The notes beneath the pieces are model-generated. The model did no database searches. It was given only the letters and a program-made list of their open reading frames with translations, and was not told the origin of the DNA. Source: Streptomyces canus 299MFChir4.1 (GTDB taxonomy: Bacteria; Actinomycetota; Actinomycetes; Streptomycetales; Streptomycetaceae). From it: a stretch of 64,000 bases of DNA. Location: positions 754,788-818,787 of the forward strand of contig NZ_KB911583.1 in NCBI RefSeq assembly GCF_000383615.1, read 5' to 3'. A program made the position numbers and the translations under genes. Positions 1 to 7,805 of the stretch are shown in pieces; the first letter of the stretch is position 1; each line of letters starts with the position of its first letter.

Positions 1-347
1 CTGCTTCGGGGCACGCGGCGGGGGCATGTCGTGTCGTGGTCGGTGCCGCAGCTCGTCCACCAGCGTTCGCAGCACGCGGTGTCGAGTTCGGCGCGGACGA
101 TGTCGTCGGCGACTCCCGCGCCCGGTCCTTCGGGGACGGCGGCCCGCCTGCGCGTTTCGGCCAGAGCGCGCCGCTGGTCGCAGAGCACGCTCTCGCGCAC
201 GACGGCGATGACCGGGACCAGGCTCGCGGCGGCGAACAGACACACGGCCCACGGCGGGCCGGAGCGCAGCGCGAGGACCGCTGTCCAGGCGAGTCCGGTG
301 CTCGTCGCGAGATAGAGGGCGCTGAGGAGACCTGCGGAGCGGTTCAT
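1..347 (-). CDS. Small membrane protein, C-terminus cut by window edge
   Basis: I do not recognise this protein. From the ATG at 347 it reads MNRSAGLLSALYLATSTG and continues to the window edge without a stop, so at least 115 residues are present. Two hydrophobic stretches (about residues 5-25 and 33-52) predict two membrane helices. A soluble tail follows with a Cys- and Trp-rich end (CCERWW, then HDTTCP) that could bind metal or form disulfides. No clear Shine-Dalgarno precedes the ATG. Topology and the coding-like codon use support a real gene; no function is proposed. Confidence 0.6.
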   Translation of the reverse strand, partial: MNRSAGLLSALYLATSTGLAWTAVLALRSGPPWAVCLFAAASLVPVIAVVRESVLCDQRRALAETRRRAAVPEGPGAGVADDIVRAELDTACCERWWTSCGTDHDTTCPRRVPRS

Positions 348-521
348 GGGCGTATACCGTTCACTGTGCGAGGGATGCCCCTTGTTCAACGGTTTGCGGC
401 CCTTGGGGAAGCGGGTCCGCCCGCACGGTATTGCGCCAATCGCGTGCCGGGGAGCGGCGGATGGGATTGGGCCGGTGCGGAGGGGGCATACGCAGCGAAA
501 AATTCGAGAGAGGGGCGCTTC

Positions 522-764
522 GTGCTCATTCCGGACCCGAAGGCCGTCAGAACCCTGCTGACCCGCTATGCGTCACTGAGGATCGCCCAGGCGGAGAGGG
601 ACAGGCCGTCGACGGCTCGTGAGCTGGAGGACGTCAGTTACACACTGTGCGTGATGATGGGCACCGACGATGTCCGAGAAGCGGTCGCCAGGGCCGACGC
701 CCTGCTGCCGGCCGCCGGATGCGCGGACCCGGACGGGGAGAGCAGCCTGCCGCTGGCCGGTTGA
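522..764 (+). CDS. DUF5133 family protein
   Basis: An 80-residue protein starting LIPDPKAVRTLLTRYASLRI, with RELEDVSYTLCVMMGTDDV and VARADALLPAAG in its second half. This is the pattern of the small DUF5133 proteins that are abundant in streptomycetes; their molecular role is unknown to me. The GTG at 522 was chosen because a purine-rich site (GAGAGAGGGGC) lies just upstream and family members begin at this LIPDP motif. The longer open frame upstream is not supported. Mainly helical, no signal peptide. Confidence 0.8.
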   Translation: MLIPDPKAVRTLLTRYASLRIAQAERDRPSTARELEDVSYTLCVMMGTDDVREAVARADALLPAAGCADPDGESSLPLAG

Positions 765-788
765 CGCCACGCCGGACCCGGCGGGCGG

Positions 789-1763
789 TCAGGAGCGTGC
801 CGCCGCCGGGACCGTGTCCTTCGCGTGGAAGGCCGCGCGGTACGCCTGCGGGGTAGTGCCGACGACCCGGCGGAAGCGTTCCCTGAAGGCCGTGGGGGAG
901 CCGAACCCCGCCTGCCGCGCGATCCGCTCGACCGGGTGACCGGTGTTCTCCAGCAGGTACTGGGCCCGCCGTACCCGGGCCCGCAGCAGCCACTGCAGCG
1001 GGGTGCTGCCGGTCTGCTCGCGGAAACGGCGGCTGAAGGTGCGCTCGCTCATCCCCGAACGGGCCGCCATCGCCCCGAGGGTGATCTCGTGGGCCAGGTT
1101 GTCCTCGACCCACTCCAGGACCGGCTCCAGCGTCGAACCCCGGGGCACGGGCGGGTGGTCGTACACGATGAACTGGGCCTGTCCGCCCTCCCGTTCGAGT
1201 GGCATCACCGACATCCGGGCGGCATGCGCGGCGACCGCCGAGCCCAGGTCCCGGCGGATCATGTGCAGGCACATGTCGAGGGCCGCGGCCGCACCCGCGG
1301 AGGTCAGGATCTGCCCGTTGTCGACGTACAGCACGTCCGGCTGGACCTCGACGGCGGGGAAGCGGCGTGCCAGGTCGTCCGCGGCCACCCAGTGCGTGGT
1401 GGCGCGCAGTCCGTCCAGGAGCCCGGCCTCCGCCAGCACGAACGCGCCCGCGCACACGGACGCGATCCGGGTGCCGGCCGCCGCGGCCTCCCGCAGAGCC
1501 GCAAGGACGCGCGGGGAAGGCGGTCCGGCCATCGGGGAGCGCCCCGGCACGACGACCGTGTCCGCCTCCCTGAGGGCTTCGAGGCCGTGCTCGACCCGCA
1601 GGGTGAAACCGCCGTCCGCGCGGACCTCCGGCGACTCGGCGCACAGCCGGACCCGGTAGGCGGGGCGGCCGTCGGGCAGCCGCGTCCAGTCGAACACCTG
1701 CATGGGCGCCGCCATGTCGAACGGCACCACGTCGTCGAGAACCAGGATCGTCACGGAGTGCAT
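789..1763 (-). CDS. GlxA family AraC-type transcriptional regulator
   Basis: About 324 residues. The N-terminal half (residues 1-180) is a DJ-1/PfpI-like domain (SVTILVLDDVVPFDMAAP; SVCAGAFVLAEAGLLDG, with the Cys at the nucleophile elbow). The C-terminal 100 residues are an AraC HTH (MAARSGMSERTFSRRF; RIARQAGFGSPTAFRERF). GlxA-type proteins are transcription factors in which the DJ-1 domain is thought to sense a ligand. It is divergent from the membrane protein at 1943, a likely target along with itself. The ATG at 1763 was preferred over an in-frame GTG nine bases upstream (1772); neither has a strong ribosome site. Confidence 0.88.
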   Translation of the reverse strand: MHSVTILVLDDVVPFDMAAPMQVFDWTRLPDGRPAYRVRLCAESPEVRADGGFTLRVEHGLEALREADTVVVPGRSPMAGPPSPRVLAALREAAAAGTRIASVCAGAFVLAEAGLLDGLRATTHWVAADDLARRFPAVEVQPDVLYVDNGQILTSAGAAAALDMCLHMIRRDLGSAVAAHAARMSVMPLEREGGQAQFIVYDHPPVPRGSTLEPVLEWVEDNLAHEITLGAMAARSGMSERTFSRRFREQTGSTPLQWLLRARVRRAQYLLENTGHPVERIARQAGFGSPTAFRERFRRVVGTTPQAYRAAFHAKDTVPAAARS

Positions 1764-1942
1764 GACCGCCACGATAGGTGGATTCCCGCCACGGCCACGA
1801 CCCCGGGATCAGGAGGAACTCCCTGTCGGACGCGTTGGCGGGAATCCATTGGAAGCTGTCGTTTCAGCCCCTGTGTGATCACCCGGCGGGTACCTAGCGT
1901 GGACGGGCACCGCCGACCGCACCGAGAAGGACACGCCACCCC

Positions 1943-2398
1943 ATGACCAAGTTCCTGCTGGCCCTGCACGTCCTCGTCGCCATCGTCGCCGTGGGACCGG
2001 TGACCGTCGCGGCCAGCATGTTCCCGCCCGCGGCCCGCCGGGCCCACGCGGAGGAGGCGGGCGTCGGCACGGTACGGCTGCTGCACCGCATCTGCCGCGT
2101 GTACGCGGGTATCGGCATCGCGGTCCCCGCCCTCGGTATCGCCACCGGAGCCGCGATGGGCGTCCTGGGCGACGCCTGGTTGACCACGTCCATGGCTCTG
2201 ACGGCCGCGGCCGCGGGAGTTCTCGCCGCCTTCGTCCTTCCACGGCAGGGCGAACTCCTCGAGGAGCTGACCGGACACGGGAGCGTCGAACACCGCGCCA
2301 CCGCCCAACTGGCCATGTTCACGGGCATTTTCAACCTTCTGTGGGCGACCGTGACCGTCCTGATGATCGTCCGTCCGGGGTCCACCACCGGCGCATGA
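1943..2398 (+). CDS. Small integral membrane protein (DUF2269-like)
   Basis: A 151-residue protein with four predicted membrane helices (about 4-27, 55-75, 82-100 and 122-143) and a short loop (PAARRAHAEEAGVG) after the first. The layout, with its long first helix, resembles DUF2269-type predicted membrane proteins; I could not confirm the family. The site GAGAAGGAC lies 12 bases before the ATG. It is transcribed divergently from the GlxA regulator at 789, which probably controls it. No enzymatic motif is visible. Confidence 0.75.
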   Translation: MTKFLLALHVLVAIVAVGPVTVAASMFPPAARRAHAEEAGVGTVRLLHRICRVYAGIGIAVPALGIATGAAMGVLGDAWLTTSMALTAAAAGVLAAFVLPRQGELLEELTGHGSVEHRATAQLAMFTGIFNLLWATVTVLMIVRPGSTTGA

Positions 2399-2514
2399 CT
2401 CCCCGCGGGCCGTCAAGCCCGACTCGGAATTCGCACGTCGGTACGTGGAGGCGCCTAGACTCGTCAGCCGTGCCCATGCGCGTGGGCCCGCGAAAACGAA
2501 AGGCGCGTTGACGG

Positions 2515-2730
2515 GTGTTCCAGGATTCCCCCATCTACGACCGACTCGTCGCCGAGCGCGGCGACGTCCCCGCTCTAGCCCGCAGGGAGGCCGAGCGCGT
2601 ACGCAGGGAACTGGAGTACGTCATGCGGCCGCTGCAGTCCTTCATGCCCCCGCCCGTCCCCGAGCGCCCGGCCTCGCCCGGGCAGGGATGGGTGCCCGCC
2701 CTGCCGCCCGCAGCCCCGCGGCCCTACTGA
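2515..2730 (+). CDS. Small hypothetical protein
   Basis: A 71-residue protein starting at a GTG with FQDSPIYDRLVAERGDVP, followed by a charged helix (RREAERVRRELEYV) and a Pro-rich tail (PPPVPERPASPGQG). I have no function for it. No convincing Shine-Dalgarno is seen. It converges on tgmB, with seven bases between the two stops, so it is a neighbour of the graspetide locus on the other strand and not part of its operon. Confidence 0.6.
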   Translation: MFQDSPIYDRLVAERGDVPALARREAERVRRELEYVMRPLQSFMPPPVPERPASPGQGWVPALPPAAPRPY

Positions 2731-2737
2731 TCCGGTC

Positions 2738-3712
2738 TCAGGACACCGCGGTGTCGGCGCCGTTGGCACGGGAGCGCGGGTCCGGACCGGGCCGGGCCAG
2801 CCATTCCGCGATGCTGCGCGCGATCGGCTGGCCCGTCTCCACCTCCACGAAGCCGAACTGCCCCGACTGGTTGCATTCCAGGAACCACCAGGTCCCGTCG
2901 CCGTCCTCGGCGAAGTCGAAGGCCCCGTAAGCCAGTTCGGCCGCCCGAAGATAGTCCCGGACGGCCGCGGCCACCCGTGGCGGGACGTCGGCGGGCTGCC
3001 ACGGAGAGGTGGAGGGGGCGAAACGGACGTCCACCTCGTCCTCGGCGCCTGCTGCCTTCCGGGCGGCCAGCATCGTCTCGCCCACGACGGTCAGGCGTAT
3101 GTCGGCCCGTTTGGCCACCCGCCGTTGCAGCAGGGTCGGCCCGAACGCGACGGCCGCGAAATCGGCGTCCGGGGCGACCCGGCTGGTCGGCACCGCCCGC
3201 GGCGGGTCCTGCGGGTGCGCCCCGGAGACCGGCTTGACCACCAGGTCGGGATAGCGCTCGGCGAACTCCCGGGCGGCCTGCGGGAACGTTGTCACGATCG
3301 TGGCCGGGACGGGCAGGCCGCAGCGCTGGGCGAGCCGCAGCTGCCAGGGCTTGTGACGGGCCCGGCGGGCCGCGTCCGGGTGGTTCATCCAGCGGGCGTC
3401 ACTGCCCCGGAGCATGCCGTACAGCGCCTGGGCGGACTCCTCGGTCAGCCACTCCGAGGGCGCGGCCGCCCGCGCCGCGGGGATGCCGGGGCGGCGGACC
3501 CAGATCGAGCGCAGCCCGGAGATGCCCACCAGCCGGCCGCCGGCCGACAGGTGGCCGCGGAAGCCGCCGTGCACGTACTCCCCGGACAGCGCGACCCCGT
3601 CGGTCAGGTCGGCCGGGTCGAGCCGGACCACCGGTACCCCCGTGGCGTTGAGGTGCACCACGACCATGTCGGCCGTCACGTCCTCTTCGCAGGTAAGAAT
3701 CAACACGGTCAT
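2738..3712 (-). CDS. tgmB: ATP-grasp peptide ligase of a graspetide (RiPP) locus
   Basis: 324 residues. It resembles the ATP-grasp maturases of actinobacterial graspetide loci (SAV_5884/TgmB type), which use ATP to join Asp/Glu side chains to Thr/Ser/Lys in a short precursor, forming macrocyclic esters or amides. Visible marks: an N-terminal Rossmann-like strand VLILTCEEDVTADMVV, substrate-side SIWVRRPG, ATP-grasp core DLVVKPVSGAHP, and the metal-binding end YGAFDFAEDGDGTWWFLECN. It lies 16 bases after the precursor gene on the same strand, so the two are almost certainly co-transcribed. Confidence 0.9.
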   Translation of the reverse strand: MTVLILTCEEDVTADMVVVHLNATGVPVVRLDPADLTDGVALSGEYVHGGFRGHLSAGGRLVGISGLRSIWVRRPGIPAARAAAPSEWLTEESAQALYGMLRGSDARWMNHPDAARRARHKPWQLRLAQRCGLPVPATIVTTFPQAAREFAERYPDLVVKPVSGAHPQDPPRAVPTSRVAPDADFAAVAFGPTLLQRRVAKRADIRLTVVGETMLAARKAAGAEDEVDVRFAPSTSPWQPADVPPRVAAAVRDYLRAAELAYGAFDFAEDGDGTWWFLECNQSGQFGFVEVETGQPIARSIAEWLARPGPDPRSRANGADTAVS

Positions 3713-3728
3713 CGACAGTCGGCCGTGT

Positions 3729-3920
3729 TCAGTCGTCGAAGTGTGTCTTGGAGCCCGCCGTGCTCGTGGTGGTCCCCAGTTCCCTCATCAGCGCGTGGTC
3801 GCGGGCCGCGACCCGGCCGTCCCTGAGCACGTTCAACTGCATGCCGGAGTCGTAGGCGTACGGAGTGGTCGCCTCCAACGTCGCTGCCGGACGTGCGTAG
3901 TTGAGCGCGAACGGTTGCAT
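3729..3920 (-). CDS. tgmA: Graspetide precursor peptide
   Basis: A 63-residue precursor. The leader has the conserved start MQPFALNYARPA and the segment PYAYDSGMQLNVLRDGR, typical of ATP-grasp target peptides in actinobacteria. The C-terminal core (residues 50-63) is TTTSTAGSKTHFDD: hydroxyl donors T50-T54, S57 and T59, and two acidic acceptors D62 and D63 for ester formation. The ATG at 3920 was chosen for the GGGAGAG site just upstream and the family start motif; an in-frame start 48 bases earlier is ignored. No methyltransferase gene flanks the pair. Confidence 0.88.
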   Translation of the reverse strand: MQPFALNYARPAATLEATTPYAYDSGMQLNVLRDGRVAARDHALMRELGTTTSTAGSKTHFDD

Positions 3921-4052
3921 CGTCTCTCCCTCGCCGGTACTGCCTCTCCCGGACGGACGCCACCCCACGACGCCGTCAGGTCAGCCGACTTCCTTCGGCC
4001 TCCAGAGACTTATACGAATCGAACGAGTGATTGGTTTCCTTACCCTGCGTAA

Positions 4053-4370
4053 TCAGGGTCGGCGGAAGGCCTCCGGGTCCCGCTCGTCGAGCCGCAGGGC
4101 GGCCCGGTCGGAAGGGGAACCGCGCAGAGTGCGCAGGGCGAGCAGCAGGACACCGATGTCATCGAGGTACACCGGATCCGGCACCAGATCGGTGGGCAGG
4201 ACGAAGTACAACAGGGCACCCCAGAAGACCCAGCGGGGCCCGGTGGGAAGTCCCGCCCGCCGCAGACCGCGGCGGGTTCTCACGAGCCGTACGAGCAGCC
4301 CCACGGCCACCGCCAGCGCCAGCGCCGCGAGCACCACGACGACGACGATCAGTGCTGTGGTCGAATCCAC
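4053..4370 (-). CDS. DUF1232 (YkvA-like) membrane protein
   Basis: A 105-residue protein starting at a GTG with GGAGGAGG placed about 10 bases upstream. An N-terminal membrane helix (LIVVVVVLAALALAVAVGLL) is followed by a basic stretch and then the DUF1232 signature (FWGALLYFVLPTDLVPDPVYLDDIGVLLLAL). DUF1232 proteins are small, widely distributed and of unknown role. The gene lies 132 bases upstream of tgmA on the same strand, with sequence between that could hold the tgmA promoter, so membership in the graspetide operon is uncertain. Confidence 0.85.
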   Translation of the reverse strand: MDSTTALIVVVVVLAALALAVAVGLLVRLVRTRRGLRRAGLPTGPRWVFWGALLYFVLPTDLVPDPVYLDDIGVLLLALRTLRGSPSDRAALRLDERDPEAFRRP

Positions 4371-4581
4371 GGGCCGACCTCCTCCTCCGGGCGCCGAACG
4401 GCCCGCTCTGTGACGGATTCCCGCATCCGGTCGCCCTATGGCTCACCGGGGCCGCCCTCACACCCGTGGCCCATCCGAGTGGCACGCCGTCGGGTACCCG
4501 CTTACGAATGGGTCATCGCAATGTCGCGGTCGCACGACGGGGGCGCGTAGGAGTGACCGCACTCTTTGTCTGGAGCAGAGC

Positions 4582-5601
4582 ATGACCACCGGCCCGACAG
4601 CAGCTCACCCGAACGAACCCGCCATACCGATGGACCGGTCGTACGGCGATCCCGTCGGCGACCTGGTGCGTGCCGCCGTGGCCGACCGTCCCCTGGAGGA
4701 CGTCGTCCACCTGATCACCCTGCTGGAACAGTCTCCCGAGTACGCGCAGGCCACCGTCGCGGCCCTCCGTGCCGTCGGCGTGGACCGGTCTGTGGAGGAC
4801 GTCACCCGGCTCGTCTCCCTGCTGACCCGGCCGCCGCGGGACGCGGACAGCGCCGACGAGGCGATCCGGGCCGCCGCCGAGTCCCGTCCCGTCGAGGACG
4901 TGACCCGTCTGGTCGCCCTGCTGAACCGGTCCGAACTGCGGCCCCACTGCGGGCAGGAGGCGGTGCGCGCGGCAGCGACCGGCAGGCCCGTCGAGGAACT
5001 CGTCGAGCTCATCGGACGCCTGGCCACGGAGGAACCCCCGCAGCCGCTGTTCGAGGAGCACGAGTTGTACGAGGAGGAGGGGCGGCCCGAACCGGAGAGG
5101 CCGGGGGCGGACGGCTATCCGGCCCCGCCACCGCATCCGCCCGCGTCGTGGCCGATCCGAAGGGCACCGGCCTGGCCGAGCAGGATCGCCGCCCTGGCCC
5201 TGCTGGTCTGCGGTGTCGTGTGCTTCCCCGCGCACCGGGACGGGGCATCCATGCAGGTGTACGGGTTCGCGCTCGGGGTGTCGGTCCTGTGCGTCCTGCT
5301 CGCCCTGCTGCTGATCCGCCCCGTCGTTCCGGTCCTGGCCCTCGCGGTCGCCGTACCGGCGGCGGTGGCCGCGGGTCAGTTGCTCGACGGGCGGTTCCGC
5401 TCGGCCGGGCTCTCCCGGGTCCTGGAGCTGCCGTTGGCGCCGGCCTGGCTCGTGGGGACGGTGGCCGTGTGCGCGTCGCTGGCCGCACTGACCGCCCTCG
5501 TGGTGCAGCTCGCCACGCCTCCGTCGCCGGAACGCGTCCTGGCGGAACGGCGGACGGCGGAGGCCATCCGAAAGGCGGCCGACGCCCCGCTGGCCCCCTA
5601 G
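4582..5601 (+). CDS. Membrane protein with four 33-residue helical repeats
   Basis: 339 residues; family not recognised. The cytoplasmic N-terminal half has four repeats spaced exactly 33 residues apart: RPLEDVVHLITLLE (36), RSVEDVTRLVSLLT (69), RPVEDVTRLVALLN (102) and RPVEELVELIGRLA (135). An acidic and Pro-rich linker (150-195) leads to about four membrane helices (202-310). The repeats look like an alpha-solenoid protein-binding surface. The ATG at 4582 has GGAG nine bases upstream. Its TAG stop sits in a CTAG shared with the opposite strand, at the edge of the 20-bp repeat array. Confidence 0.78.
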   Translation: MTTGPTAAHPNEPAIPMDRSYGDPVGDLVRAAVADRPLEDVVHLITLLEQSPEYAQATVAALRAVGVDRSVEDVTRLVSLLTRPPRDADSADEAIRAAAESRPVEDVTRLVALLNRSELRPHCGQEAVRAAATGRPVEELVELIGRLATEEPPQPLFEEHELYEEEGRPEPERPGADGYPAPPPHPPASWPIRRAPAWPSRIAALALLVCGVVCFPAHRDGASMQVYGFALGVSVLCVLLALLLIRPVVPVLALAVAVPAAVAAGQLLDGRFRSAGLSRVLELPLAPAWLVGTVAVCASLAALTALVVQLATPPSPERVLAERRTAEAIRKAADAPLAP

Positions 5602-7795
5602 CCCAGGAGCCGCCCCTCCGGCCCAGGAGCCGCCCCTCCGGCCCAGGAGCCGCCCCTCCGGCCCAGGAGCCGCCCCTCCGGCGGAGGCCGCTCAGTACGC
5701 GGTCCGGTGTGAGGGGCAGCTCGCGCAGGCGCACGCCGGTCGCGTGGAAGACGGCGTTGCCGATCGCGGAGGCCGTCCCCACGATGCCGATCTCGCCGAT
5801 GCCCTTGCTGCCCATGGGGTTGAGGCGGGTGTCGTCCTCGTCGATCCAGTGCGCCTCGATGTCGGGGACGTCGGCGTGCGTGGGCACGTGGTACGCGGCC
5901 AGGTCGGATTCGGCGAAGTCCCCGAACGCGGCGTCCATGGTGCTGCCCTCGGTGAGCGCCATGCCGAGCCCCATGGTCATGCCGCCGACGAACTGGGAGC
6001 GCGCCGTACGGGAGTTGAGGATGTGTCCGGCGGCATACACGCCCAGCAGACGGCGGACCCGGGTCTCACCGGTGACCGTGTCGACGGCGACCTCCGCGAA
6101 GTGGGCGCCGAAGGCGTGCCGGGCGAAGGGGCTGTCGGCGTCGGCCTGGCCGGCCGTGTCGGCGCGCACCTCGATCCCCTCCGCGGGCAGCGGCCCTTCG
6201 GCCAGGCGCTCCGCGAGCCGGACGCAGGCCTTGTGCACCGCCCAGCCCCAGGAGGCGGTGCCTGACGAGCCGCCGGCCAGTGAGGCTGCGGGCAGGTCGC
6301 TGCTGCCCACCTCGGTCCGCACCCGGTCCACGGGCACACCGAGCGCGTCCGCGGCGATCTGCGCGAGTACGGTCCGGGCACCCGTGCCGATGTCGGCGGC
6401 GTTGATCCCTACCAGGAAGGTCCCGTCGGGCAGGGCCCGCGCCGCCGCCGTGGACGGATGGACCAGCACGGGATACGTGGCGGCCGCCACCCCCGAGCCC
6501 ACCAGCAGCGGGCCCTCGGCGCGGGAGCGCGGTCGCGGGTCCCGCCCGGCCCAGCCGAAGCGCCGGGCGCCCTCGCGCAGACACTCGACCAGGTGCCTGC
6601 TGCTGAAGGGTTTGCCGCTGTCGGGTTCGGTGTCCGGCTCGTTGACAACCCTCAACTCCACAGGATCCATGCCCAGTTCGGTGGCCAGCTCGTCCATGGC
6701 CGACTCCAGCGCGTACATACCGGGCGCCTCGCCTGGGGCCCGCATCCAGGACGGGGTGGGCACGTCGAGGGGCACCACGCGGTGCGCCGTACGGGAGTCG
6801 GGGGCGGCGTACATCACGCGTGCGGGCACCGCGGCCTGCTCCACGAACTCCTTGACGCGCGAGGTGTGGGTGGTGACCTCGTGGATCAGGGAGGCGAGCC
6901 GTCCGTCGGGGTGGGCCCCGAGGCGCAGCCGGTGCAGGGTGGGGGCGCGGTGTCCGACGACGGCGGGCATGAAGCGGCGGGGGAACGCCAGGGTGACCGG
7001 CCGTCCGGTGTGCCGGGCCGCCATCGCGGCGAGCACCACGTCGGGACGGGGCGTGCCCTTGGACCCGAACCCGCCGCCCACGTGCTCGGCGCGGACGGTG
7101 ACATGATCCTCCGGGATGCCGAACAGGCCGGCCAGGACGGTGCGTACGGTCGTGGCGCCCTGGGTGGAGGTGTGCACAGTGAGCCGGCCGTCGCGCCACT
7201 CGGCCGTCGTCGCGTGCGGTTCCATCGGGTGGTTGTGCAGCGGGGGCACCCGGTAGTCGGTGTCGATCCGGACCGGGGCGGACGCGAACGCGCCCTCGGG
7301 GTCGCCGTGTTCACGGGTTCCCGGGTATCCGTCGTTGGCCTCCTCGGGCGCGTACACGTCGGGGTGTGTGACGGTCAGAGTGACGTCGTGGTCCTCGACG
7401 GAGTAGTCGACGCGGACGGCGGCGGCACCCGCGCGGGCGGCCTCCAGGGTCTCGCCCACCACCAGGGCGACGAACCAACCGCGGTGCGGGACACGGGAGT
7501 CGCGCAGCACGGCGAGCGTGGCGTCGTCCGGCTCGGACAGTTCCGGCGCGTTCTCGTGGGTGAGCACGGCCAGGACCCCGGGCACCTCCAGGGCGGCCGA
7601 GGTATCGATGCCGGTGACCCGGCCCCGGGCGATCGAGGCGGGCACCGGCCAGGCGTGCGTACGGCCGGGACAGGGCTGTTCGGCTGCGTAGCGGGCGGTG
7701 CCGGTGACCTTCTCCCGCCCTTCGCGGCGCTCGACGGAAGCGCCCAGCGCGGGCGAGGAGGCAGGGGCGGCCGTGCCCCGGGTGATGGCGTCCAT
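5009..7795 (-). CDS. Molybdenum-binding subunit of PaoABC-type aldehyde oxidoreductase, with aberrant C-terminal extension
   Basis: 928 residues as read. Residues 1 to about 704 match the large subunit of xanthine-dehydrogenase-family enzymes of the PaoC/YagR type: GTARYAAEQPCPGRTHAW, the cofactor loop VGGGFGSKG, and the C-terminal active-site Glu in MGSKGIGEIGIVG. Such subunits oxidise aldehydes or N-heterocycles at a Mo-pterin. The frame should end near 5681 after VLSGLR, but four 20-bp repeats shift it, adding about 224 Arg/Pro-rich residues read antisense to the gene at 4582. That tail looks non-native. The gene starts 10 bases after the FAD-subunit stop, with GAGGAGG overlapping that stop. 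Confidence 0.85.
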   Translation of the reverse strand: MDAITRGTAAPASSPALGASVERREGREKVTGTARYAAEQPCPGRTHAWPVPASIARGRVTGIDTSAALEVPGVLAVLTHENAPELSEPDDATLAVLRDSRVPHRGWFVALVVGETLEAARAGAAAVRVDYSVEDHDVTLTVTHPDVYAPEEANDGYPGTREHGDPEGAFASAPVRIDTDYRVPPLHNHPMEPHATTAEWRDGRLTVHTSTQGATTVRTVLAGLFGIPEDHVTVRAEHVGGGFGSKGTPRPDVVLAAMAARHTGRPVTLAFPRRFMPAVVGHRAPTLHRLRLGAHPDGRLASLIHEVTTHTSRVKEFVEQAAVPARVMYAAPDSRTAHRVVPLDVPTPSWMRAPGEAPGMYALESAMDELATELGMDPVELRVVNEPDTEPDSGKPFSSRHLVECLREGARRFGWAGRDPRPRSRAEGPLLVGSGVAAATYPVLVHPSTAAARALPDGTFLVGINAADIGTGARTVLAQIAADALGVPVDRVRTEVGSSDLPAASLAGGSSGTASWGWAVHKACVRLAERLAEGPLPAEGIEVRADTAGQADADSPFARHAFGAHFAEVAVDTVTGETRVRRLLGVYAAGHILNSRTARSQFVGGMTMGLGMALTEGSTMDAAFGDFAESDLAAYHVPTHADVPDIEAHWIDEDDTRLNPMGSKGIGEIGIVGTASAIGNAVFHATGVRLRELPLTPDRVLSGLRRRGGSWAGGAAPGPEGRLLGRRGGSWARGPAGRRPPFGWPPPSAVPPGRVPATEAWRAAPRGRSVRPATRTRPPSPRARPAPTAAPGPGRARPSGTARRATDPRPPPPVRRPRGPGPERRGGSAAGRAGRTGPTPRARTRTPAWMPRPGARGSTRHRRPAGPGRRSCSARPVPFGSATTRADAVAGPDSRPPPASPVRAAPPPRTTRAPRTAAAGVPPWPGVR
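5601..5680. repeat. Four exact tandem copies of a 20-bp repeat
   Basis: The unit GCCCAGGAGCCGCCCCTCCG occurs four times head to tail without a mismatch, starting at the last base of the upstream gene's stop codon. On the minus strand the array lies inside the 3' end of the molybdenum oxidoreductase large-subunit gene. Because 20 is not a multiple of 3, the copy number sets the reading frame that leaves the array. There are no spacers, so this is not a CRISPR. Confidence 0.97.
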
Positions 7796-7805
7796 GGCGT
7801 CCTCC

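Noticed and set aside
36..521. Longer N-terminus for the DUF5133 protein
   Set aside because: The upstream residues are low-complexity and antisense to the membrane gene; the GTG at 522 has the ribosome site.
5009..5597. Arg/Pro-rich C-terminal part of the large molybdenum subunit as a real domain
   Set aside because: It is read antisense to a well-supported gene, has no domain features, and appears only because the repeat array shifts the frame.
5601..5680. Short repeats resembling a CRISPR
   Set aside because: The four 20-bp units are directly adjacent with no spacers, and no cas gene is nearby.
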